The notes under the pieces were generated by a model. It searched no databases. It had not been told where the DNA came from and was given only the letters and a program-made list of their open reading frames with translations. 64,000 nt of DNA from Artocarpus heterophyllus. Lineage: Eukaryota; Streptophyta; Magnoliopsida; Rosales; Moraceae. A program made the translations under genes and the position numbers. The stretch covers positions 11,759,561 to 11,823,560 of the forward strand of contig CM046350.1 in the NCBI GenBank assembly GCA_025403435.1, given 5' to 3'. Below, one piece after another: positions 55,821-64,000 of the stretch (its first letter is position 1; each line of letters begins with the position of its first letter).

Positions 55821-58562
55821 ATGTCAAATCCAATCATCGCAATTCTCTCAAATGAAAAATTAACCGGAGATAATTTTGTCAAGTGGAAGAGTAACATGAA
55901 CATTGTACTAATTTGCGAAAGTTACAAGTTTGTCCTGACGGAGGAATGTCCTCCAGAGCCTGCTTCCAATGCTCCTCGTAATGTACGAGAAGTATATGAT
56001 CGTTGGATCGAGGCAAATAATAAGGCCCGCTGTTTTTTTTTGGCTGGGATGTCTGACGTGCTTAGGATGAAGCACGAAAGCATGGAGACCGCTTATGAGA
56101 TAATGCAGTCTCTGCAAGACATGTTTGGTAAACCATCTGAAAAGGCACGCCACGAAGCCGTTAAGGCAGTAATGAATGCAAAAATGAACGCAGGGATTTC
56201 GATCAGAGAACATGTTCTCAACATGGTTAACTATCTCCATGAGGCCGAGGTCAACGGGGCTATGATAGATGAAGCCACACAGGTGGGGATGATTTTAGAA
56301 ACCCTCTCCCCTGCGTTCCTTCAGTTCAAAAGCAACTATTTCATGAACAAGCTGAAATATAACATGACTGAGTTGCTTAATGAGCTTCAAACCTTCGAGT
56401 CTATTTCGAAAGAAAAGACTAAAGAAGCTGAGGCAAATGTTGCAGAAGCTCAACCTTCCTCTTCTGCCCAAAAGAATAAGAAGAGGAAGGGGATTGAAGG
56501 AAGTGGTAAGTCTAAGAATGGAGGGCAACCTAAGAAGAACAAAAGCAACAACAACAAAATGAGCTCCAACCAAAAGAAGCCTAAAGGAAAATGTTTCCAC
56601 TGCGGCGTAGTTGGGCACTGGAAGAGAAACTGCAAGAAGTATCTTCAGGAGCTCAAAGAAAAGAAGAACAACGGTAAATCAGATTTACTCATTTTAGAAG
56701 TCTGTTTAGTTGAAGATGATTCTTCACCTTGGATAATTGATTCAGGGGCAACTAACCATGTTTGTTCTTCTTTGCAGATGCTTAGTTCTTCAAGGGAGCT
56801 TGCCGACGGGGAACAAACGATGAGAGTGGGAACGAGAGAGGTTGTTTCGGCAAGAGCAGTGGGAGTTGTTAAACTTTATTTTAGAAAAAAGTTTTTAATT
56901 TTAGACAATGTTTATTACATTCCTTGTTTTCGTAGAAATTTGATTTCTGTTTCTAGGTTGTTTGAACAAATGTTTAATGTTTCTTTTAATAATAATTATG
57001 TTAATATTTCTAGAAATGGTTTGGATATTTGTTCTGCGCATCTGGAAAATGGGCTTTACACCTTAAGGCCCAACGAAAAAGCACTGCTCAATACCGAAAT
57101 GTTCAAAGTTGAACAACCTAAACCCAAGAAGCAAAAGATTTCTTCTAATAATGAAACATACCTATGGCACCTTAGATTAGGTCATGTCAACCTTGACAGA
57201 ATTAACAGACTGGTAAAGGAAGGTCCTTTAAAAGAGCTAAAAGTTAGTTTTCTACCAGTTTGTGAATCTTGTCTTGAAGGTAAAATGACTAAGAGGCCTT
57301 TCTCTGCAAAAGGCGAAACGGCCAAGGAACCACTTCAGCTAATACATTCAGACGTCTGTGGTCCAATGAATGTACAAGCCCGTGGTGGTTATGAATATTT
57401 CGTCACATTTATTGACAATTATTCAAGGTATGGTTACATATACCTAATGCAAAAGAAATCTGAAACTTTTGGAAAGTTAAAAGAATTCCAAGCGGAAGCT
57501 GTAAAGCAATTAGGAAAGACGGTGAAGAGTCTTCGATCTGATCGAGGAGGAGAATACCTTGATACTGAATTCAAGGATTATATGATAGAACATGGTATTC
57601 TATCACAACTCACCGCACCTGGAACACTACAACAAAATGGTGTTGCAGAGAGAAGAAATAGAACGTTGCTTGATATGGTGAGATCCATGCTTAGCTACTC
57701 ATCATTACCCACTTCATTTTGGGGATATGCACTACAAACTGCAGTATATCTTCTAAACATAGTTCCATCTAAGTCTATTTCAAAAACACCTCTAGAGTTA
57801 TGGAATGGTCGTAAACCTAGTATGCGACATATCCGTATATGGGGGTGTCCGGCACATGTGCTGAAAGGTAAGACTGGGAAGTTGGAACCACGTTCTGAAG
57901 TATGCTTATTTGTGGGATACCCAAAGGGAACGAGGGGAGGTTTTTTTTATAGTCCACAGGATAAGAAAGTATTTGTATCGACAAATGCCACTTTTATCGA
58001 GAATGATTATATGACAAACTATAAACCTCGTAGCAAAATTGTACTTGAAGAGTTACTTTCTGATCAGATCAGACCACAACCGACAACTGTTGTCGAAAGA
58101 CAAAATGAGGAGGCCACATCTTCCTATCGGAATGTCATACCACCTCGACATAGTGGGAGGGTTGTGAGACCACCTGCTCGCTACAGGGAACTTGGAGAAG
58201 CAAATGTTACTATCTCTGATAATGGTGAAGATGATCCATTGACATATCGTGATGCAATGGAAGTTTCTGAGAAGGAAAAATGGCTGGAGGCTATGAACCT
58301 TGAAATGGAGTCCATGTACTCCAATTCAGTCTGGGATCTTGTAGACCTACCTGAAGGGATAAAACCCATAGGGTGCAAATGGATTTACAAGAAGAAAAGA
58401 GGAGTGGATGGGAAAGTTGAGACTTTCAAAGCTAGGCTTGTGGCAAAGAGTTATACCCAAAAGGAGGGAGTTGACTATGAAGAAACTTTCTCGCCTGTAG
58501 CTATGCTTAAATCCATTCGGATTCTTTTATCCATTGCTGCTTGTCTTGATTATGAGATATGA
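55821..58562 (+). CDS. Copia Gag-Pol polyprotein of element 2, truncated by a nonsense codon
   Basis: An open frame of 913 codons from ATG 55821 (MSNPIIAIL; an in-frame ATG exists at 55791). Order: Gag with [16 protein letters not shown] segment at about residues 130-150, zinc knuckle [14 protein letters not shown] near 265, protease [11 protein letters not shown] near 317, pre-integrase [14 protein letters not shown], integrase [17 protein letters not shown] and [12 protein letters not shown], then the start of reverse transcriptase [13 protein letters not shown]. It ends at TGA 58560-58562, where TGG (Trp) is expected before QMDVKTAF. Gag, protease and integrase are therefore intact in frame but RT is cut off. 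Confidence 0.93.
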   Translation: MSNPIIAILSNEKLTGDNFVKWKSNMNIVLICESYKFVLTEECPPEPASNAPRNVREVYDRWIEANNKARCFFLAGMSDVLRMKHESMETAYEIMQSLQDMFGKPSEKARHEAVKAVMNAKMNAGISIREHVLNMVNYLHEAEVNGAMIDEATQVGMILETLSPAFLQFKSNYFMNKLKYNMTELLNELQTFESISKEKTKEAEANVAEAQPSSSAQKNKKRKGIEGSGKSKNGGQPKKNKSNNNKMSSNQKKPKGKCFHCGVVGHWKRNCKKYLQELKEKKNNGKSDLLILEVCLVEDDSSPWIIDSGATNHVCSSLQMLSSSRELADGEQTMRVGTREVVSARAVGVVKLYFRKKFLILDNVYYIPCFRRNLISVSRLFEQMFNVSFNNNYVNISRNGLDICSAHLENGLYTLRPNEKALLNTEMFKVEQPKPKKQKISSNNETYLWHLRLGHVNLDRINRLVKEGPLKELKVSFLPVCESCLEGKMTKRPFSAKGETAKEPLQLIHSDVCGPMNVQARGGYEYFVTFIDNYSRYGYIYLMQKKSETFGKLKEFQAEAVKQLGKTVKSLRSDRGGEYLDTEFKDYMIEHGILSQLTAPGTLQQNGVAERRNRTLLDMVRSMLSYSSLPTSFWGYALQTAVYLLNIVPSKSISKTPLELWNGRKPSMRHIRIWGCPAHVLKGKTGKLEPRSEVCLFVGYPKGTRGGFFYSPQDKKVFVSTNATFIENDYMTNYKPRSKIVLEELLSDQIRPQPTTVVERQNEEATSSYRNVIPPRHSGRVVRPPARYRELGEANVTISDNGEDDPLTYRDAMEVSEKEKWLEAMNLEMESMYSNSVWDLVDLPEGIKPIGCKWIYKKKRGVDGKVETFKARLVAKSYTQKEGVDYEETFSPVAMLKSIRILLSIAACLDYEI

Positions 58563-59086
58563 CAAATGGATGTCAAGACTGCTTTTTGAATGGCTATCTT
58601 GAGGAAAGCATCTATATGATGCAACCAGAAGGGTTTGTAGTTAAAGGTCAAGAGCAAAAGGTTTGCAAGTTGCAGAGGTCCATCTATGGACTCAAGCAAG
58701 CTTCAAGATCTTGGAACTTGAGATTTGATGAAGCGATCAAATCTTATGGTTTCGATCAAAATATTGATGAACCTTGTGTTTACAAGTACAACAAAGATAA
58801 GAAGGTGGTCTTCTTGGTTCTTTATGTAGATGATATCCTACTCATTGGGAATGATGTAGGCGTACTATCTGATGTAAAGAAATGGCTCGCCAGCAATTTC
58901 CAAATGAAAGATTTAGGAGAAGCAAGTTATGTTCTTGGAATCCAACTCATAAGAGATCGCAAGAACAAACTGTTGGCGCTGTCTCAGGCATCGTATATTG
59001 ATAAGGTGCTTATCAAATTTTCGATGCAAAACTCCAAGAAAGGTAATTTGCCTACACGTCTTGGAGTTTATCTTTCAAAAGAGTAG
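58559..59086 (+). pseudogene. Copia reverse transcriptase remainder, element 2
   Basis: After the nonsense codon a 1-nt deletion near 58585 (GCTTTTTGAATGG for GCTTTTxTGAATGG) shifts the frame. The RT core follows: FLNGYLEESIYM, SIYGLKQASRSWN and VLYVDDILLIGND, catalytic residues intact. It stops at TAG 59084-59086 after LSKE. Confidence 0.9.
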
Positions 59087-59399
59087 TGTCCTAAGACACC
59101 TCAAGAGGAAGAAAATATGAGACGGGTACCCTATGCATCTGCAATAGGAAGTCTAATGTATGCCATGTTGTGTACAAGACCTGACATTTGCTATGCGGTG
59201 GGTATAGTCAGTCGGTATCAATCCAACCCAGGATTAGATCATTGGGTAGCGGTTAAACATATTCTCAAGTATCTTAGGAGAACGAGAAACTATATGCTAG
59301 TTTATTCTTGTGAGAATTTGATTCCCATTGGATACACTGATTCTGATTTTCAATCAGGCAAAGAGCTTTGAGGGACACTTGGAAGGCTTAGGTCTTAGA
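59087..59399 (+). pseudogene. End of Pol with RNase H internally deleted, element 2
   Basis: 59117-59371 gives RRVPYASAIGSLMYAMLCTR and ends with GYTDSDFQS. In element 1 about 150 further codons of RNase H follow that point. Here it is fused directly to what appears to be the extreme C-terminal tail (KSFEGHLEGLGLRDMSHLL, in a different frame), ending at a TAG just before the PPT. The catalytic RNase H domain is thus missing. Confidence 0.8.
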
Positions 59400-59422
59400 G
59401 ACATGTCTCACCTGCTTTAGGG

Positions 59423-59434
59423 CAAGTGGGAGAT
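59423..59434 (+). other. Polypurine tract, copia element 2
   Basis: CAAGTGGGAGAT directly precedes the TGTTGGG start of the 3' LTR. Confidence 0.85.
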
Positions 59435-61406
59435 TGTTGGGTTTGGTGTCCTAAAAGCTGTGACATTGTACATATTGTTAATAAATAAATAAAATGACAT
59501 TTATTATTATTTTGGTTGATTATATGTATTATGAATACATTTATAAACATCAAGAAAATTCCATGATTATTTATGTGACTATAAATTTAGCATATAAGTG
59601 TTATTTGCTTGGGGCTAAAATTTATAGACAATAATCTAAATAGTCCGTAATAATTAATTAAAGTTTGAGATCTTTAATTAAAAATTACAAGTACGGTCCA
59701 ATCTTATCTAAAATGAAATAGTCATTATCCAGACTATTAATGTAGAGACATTAGGTTGGAAGTACTTTATATAATGAGATTATATAAGACTGGACCAGAT
59801 AAATTACGAATCTCTAATAATCATCCGTTACAAATAGAGTATTCAAATTTATCACTATGATGATCATATATTTGACAGTCTTAATCTTGAGTATTTATTA
59901 GACTCCTATTTATTACATTATGTTTTTTGACTTGCATGGTAAGATTTGTCTAAGCACAGATTGTAACTTAGCATCTTGGAAACATAAAGTAATAAATGGC
60001 TGGGAATAATATTATACAGATATGGAATCCATTCCTTCCCTATGGAAGTTAGAAAAATTGTTCTCTTGAGTGATAATTCAAGGTTTGAACAATAGAGCGA
60101 TCATTCATAATAAGATTATGAATTAATTGTTCATTAGAGAATTATTGGAACTCAAGGATAAAGATGTAATAAGAGAGGTGAACGGAAATTGAACCTAGCT
60201 CTTATTATGAACTATTTATGGAGGACTGACTTATATGTAATGATTATATCAATGGACTACTCGTTAATTTTCTTTGAGTAATTTTACTATAATCTCAAGA
60301 GTTCAGTTTCAGGTTTTTAGTGGAGTAACACTGAAACTAATAAATTTGGCACATTAATTAAAGAGTTTGATTAAATGTCAAATTTATTGGAGCTTGGGTT
60401 ATAAGTCCATAGGTCCCCAATACCACCTCTGTAACACTATATTAGATTTTGCATAGAATGAATCATACATGTTTAATTTAGAATTTTTGAATTCTGAATT
60501 AATTTTTCACACTTGAATTATTAACGTGTCACAGAAAAATGTTCTCTGTGACACATAATGTAATGTGATAAATGTTATCACATTTAACTGAGCATTAGTT
60601 AATTAATTGATTATTGTTAAAATCTATTCTTAAATAAATGTGATTTATTTTTGAATTGAGTTATATATATATATATATATATGGTTTTGAACCAAATCTT
60701 TTTATATATATATAAGATTTTATAATATATTAATATATATATATTAATATAATATTATTAAAAAAAAAAAAAAAGGAAAGCCGTGAAAGTGTTTCACGCT
60801 TTCCACACTAAGTATCTAACTATATATGTATATAGTGTTCCGGTCAAAAGTCCAAAAAAAAAGGCAAGTGTCTTTTTTCTTCACCGTTCCTTATATATAT
60901 ATATATATACATGTGCATATGTGCGTGGAATCCGAATAAGGATTCGGGAGAAACAAACGGAAAAGAAAAGAAGAAAAAGGAAAGGAAAAGAAAAAGGAAA
61001 GAAAAATTACTAATAGTTCAGTTATAAAAAGGGAGAGATAACAGTTATCTTAGTAATTTTTATTCATATAATTTTTAGAGAGAAAAACTGAGAGTTCTTC
61101 TCTAAAGAAAAAGGTCTGCTATCTCATGTGTTGAGTACATAACAGATTCATAAAAGTGTGAGGATAATTTATTCTTGCAGTTTGACGCCCACTCGTTTTT
61201 CCATTGGTGTGGAGGCCTGGTTTGGAAGATCGTGGTGTCAAAGAGGAAAGCTAGGATACCCTGATAGTCTTCAAAAGGTTAGTAAAAATTCCTAAAGCTT
61301 TCTGTAATTAAAATTATATATCTATTCCCGATGAATAAAGTTTTCAGAAAATTTTGTTTGTCAACGATCCGTTCCTTCCGCTGCGTTTCATGTTTTAATT
61401 CCAACA
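59435..61406 (+). repeat. 3' LTR of copia element 2
   Basis: Matches 52247-54236 with sparse substitutions (for example AATAGTCCG for AATATTCCG) and shorter poly-A runs. It is followed by the ACTTT duplication at 61407-61411. Confidence 0.93.
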
Positions 61407-61411
61407 ACTTT

Positions 61412-64000
61412 ATCATGGTAAATTTTTTGCAATGGCTAAATATGGGCATAGTTCTCGTATTAAAAGTGAACCATTATAAAATTCGTGTGTTTTTTTTTTA
61501 TTGATTATTTTCTTCTCGTGTTTTTGCTCTTAAAAGAATTATGGTCTAATCCGTAACATTCTACTCCTATTTTTCACCATCTTCTCTCTTCCTTTCTGTG
61601 TTTTTTTTTTTTTTTAGATTTTTTCTATTGATGCTTTCTACTTAAAATTGATTATGGGTACTATAAATTGAAAAAAAAAAATGATCATGGCTACTATAAA
61701 TGATGCATGGTTGGTATATCACGGTTGGTAGCTCAAACAAATGATCATCCAAAAAAAAAAGACCGCTAATTATTCAATTAATCAACTTATACGTCTACAG
61801 AGTCACTCCATATACAGGAAAATATTTTTACGCAAAATCACTATCCTCGAGCCAATACAATAATTCTTAGCCCCATAAGAAACAAAAGCAAGTTTTATTA
61901 AATATGTTCTTTTGATTTAAGTATGTTTCAAAGAGTGGTGGAACCGTTAGTTAGAACCACTTTTACTGTAGCATGTGAGAGCTTTACACTGTAGTAATTT
62001 TTTTTAATTATTGTTATTGTAGCATGTGAGAGCTTTACACTGTTCGTAACTGAGTTTGTGATGAGAACCGTTGCCAAACAGCCGGTTAGTTTAGCCCATT
62101 TGGCATTAGTTAGCTTTAACTAACTTTTCAGTTAAGAAGAGTGTAAAGTTCTCACATGCTATAATAAAAGTAAAAAATTTGCTACATAATAAAGCTTTCA
62201 TATGATATAGTGTTTATGGTTCTTATATTAATACGTGTTACTACCCAACATTGTTATCTAAACCAAATTAGCCAGCTGTGCATATCTATGCCTTGTGTAG
62301 CTGTGTTATTGTTTCTGTATAACGTCTTTTCTTTTATAAGCAGCTTGAATTGCACGATGAAGGGAAAATTCAAGTTTACACATTACACAATGAATAGAAA
62401 AAGAACCAACCTTCTAAGTTAACTTTGGCAAGTACTCTTTTCGCACAAAAGAGACGTGCAAGAAAACATGTAAAGCCTATGCTTAATAAGCTCAAGCAAT
62501 CCGAGCTTAGAGAAAGTACACGAAATGATTAGTGTGACGCCTGCTTTTTGTGTTGAAGAAACACCCATGTTTCAAATTCTAATGTCTAAACTTTAAAACT
62601 CAAAATGCTAAAAAGAATAAAAAACTCCCTTTTTGGTTTTATTTTAAGAATTTTTAGAAATATTTTTGCACGTTTTTTTGAGGCAAAAAATTCAAAAAAA
62701 CTGTTAACACAATTTTTAAAAAATTCTCATTTTCGAAAATAAAACAATTTTCATATATTTTGAAAATACAACTTCAAGTTCACAATGTTATGTATAGCAA
62801 AGAAACTCAAAAGTTAAACATGAAGCTTTCATTTATTCTATAAAATATAAAAATTTATATTACACGCATATAATATTTAGATGAGCTAGGCAGCTTGAAA
62901 CCGTGGTCTCAAATTTTAATATACAACCGCATGCAAAAAATAGCAAATTGAAACTGGACAGTATAAAACAGTGTAGGCGGTTAGGCAGATTGCGGATATT
63001 TTTGTATAGCCCTAAGTAAGCCCTACATTAGTTTAAACAAAATATCAAAGAGTGGATTGCTATAATTCTTATTATAGCACCATTGAATAAGACCACACTT
63101 TTGGATCCAATTAAATTAGATTGACCTTCATTAATTCATAAAATTTTACATCACTAAACATGATGTCATAAAGCATGAGATTATAGTGCATTGTTTCAAC
63201 TCTATCTTCCCTTTCAGTTACTACTAATCTTGGGTTTGTTGCATAACTATATCTTATATTTTAATTATTTTTTAATTTATCTATCTATTTTAAAAAAACT
63301 ACAAAAGTATCGTTTGAATTTGAAACTTGTTTCAATTTTATCCCTCTCAAACTTTTTGGACAAAACTACAGAGATAAATGAAAATACATTTAATTAGACT
63401 AAATTTGTACCTAAAAAAATTCCTTCTTGCATAATTTTTTAAAAAAATATTCTAACATTTAAAAAGCTATAAAATTTAGGATTTTTTTAACTAGATGCAT
63501 TGTTTAAGGAGTTTTTATGTTTTAAAATCTATAAGATATTTTTCGTAACTGTTTAAAAGTTATTATATTATTTTACCTATTTTTTTATTTATAAAGATGA
63601 AATTGAAACAGGCTTTTTAAATAGAAAGAATAACTTTATTGTTTCGAATTGCATGGTAAAAGAATCTTGTCTCCAATTGCACGGTACATCTCAAGCAATT
63701 TGATTTATACCTTAGTTTAAGTGCAAAATATTAAATCCCAAGATTAGTTGGCTAATGACTACTAAACTCACAATTTTCTTCAATATAAATTTTGTAACAC
63801 TATGGACACCAGATTTTGGTACAAAGCTAAAAATTTTCAGTCTGTTATTGTTTGTCAATTCATGCTAGTTAGTATTTAAAAATCAAGTTAAAACTTAAAC
63901 ATTATAGTATGCGGAGCTTTACAATATAGCGTACTTTTATTTTACAGTATAACATATGAGAGCTTTATATTGTAGTTGTTAAAACTTTGGCATTAGAATT
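61412..64000. other. AT-rich intergenic DNA with MITE-like repeats
   Basis: No gene is supported. TGTAGCATGTGAGAGCTTTA occurs twice in 61969-62040, its reverse form near 62140-62165, and related words near 63900-63985. These belong to the dispersed family seen at 19150, 23370, 37400 and 49740. The ORFs at 62210-62422 and 63191-63397 show no domain. Confidence 0.5.

Larger units (their letters stand above)
52247..61406 (+). mobile_element. Ty1/copia retrotransposon with both LTRs, defective pol
   Basis: A 9,160-bp element with LTRs 52247-54236 (1,990 bp) and 59435-61406 (1,972 bp), each starting TGTTGGGTTTGG and ending TTCCAACA, and a 5-bp duplication ACTTT. The LTRs differ at scattered single bases and homopolymer lengths, so it is older than the LOG-bearing element but still fairly young. 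The polyprotein from 55821 is open through most of reverse transcriptase, then damaged, and most of RNase H is deleted. It is structurally complete enough to be mobilised only in trans. Confidence 0.94.

Noticed and set aside
1..64000. CRISPR arrays, rRNA or tRNA genes
   Set aside because: No regularly spaced repeat-spacer array was seen, and no rRNA or tRNA sequence was recognised. The tandem repeats found are direct duplications of coding or LTR DNA.

Overview
This is nuclear DNA from a flowering plant, almost certainly a eudicot. It is AT-rich, has GT-AG introns and carries many Ty1/copia, Ty3/gypsy-type and MITE insertions. The only clearly structured host genes are a STRUBBELIG-type LRR receptor kinase and two genes of the plasma-membrane Ca2+-ATPase (ACA12/13-like) family. 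I cannot name the species.

Layout. 1-2371: non-coding, with a cluster of GTCGTTT motifs. 2372-15261 (minus): an ACA12/13-like P2B ATPase gene of two exons. Its second exon is split by an 8,178-bp LTR retrotransposon at 3167-11344, which has a 5-bp target duplication GCGAC and nearly identical LTRs. The retrotransposon has no gag-pol. It carries two plus-strand ORFs: a basic Cys-cluster protein (6599-7120) and a LONELY GUY (LOG)-like protein (7764-8414). Exon 1 of the ATPase gene lies in a tandem 300-bp triplication (15095-15994). 16000-19409: low-complexity and AT-rich DNA. 19410-25550 and 26829-39379: two copies of a segmental duplication, each holding a minus-oriented solo-LTR-like block of about 3.7 kb plus about 2.3 kb of flank. 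The second copy is interrupted by a decayed Ty1/copia element (28967-35602). Between the copies lies an orphan first exon of a small membrane protein (25569-25745). 39457-40151: a hAT-type non-autonomous element with an 8-bp target duplication. 41437-42575 (minus): a frameshifted second ACA-like pseudogene running into a 100-N assembly gap. 43131-48693 (minus): a 16-exon SRF-type receptor kinase with two MITEs in its last intron and an apparent 2-nt surplus at the start of exon 12. 52247-61406: a nearly complete Ty1/copia element with long LTRs and ACTTT target duplications, defective in pol. The remainder is AT-rich DNA with MITE-like repeats.

The most unusual points are as follows. (1) A young gypsy-type element has swapped its retroviral genes for a LOG-like cytokinin-activation-family gene and a Cys-rich basic protein that resembles plant-virus nucleic-acid-binding proteins in layout. 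(2) It sits inside a P-type ATPase whose catalytic motifs were already eroded while the reading frame stayed open (1,016 codons once the insert is discounted); the neighbouring paralogue shows comparable losses. (3) There are arrays of short palindromes in the solo-LTR blocks and hairpin arrays in both copia leaders.

All calls come from reading the sequence by eye. No alignment, database search or folding program was run, and protein similarities are from family knowledge.
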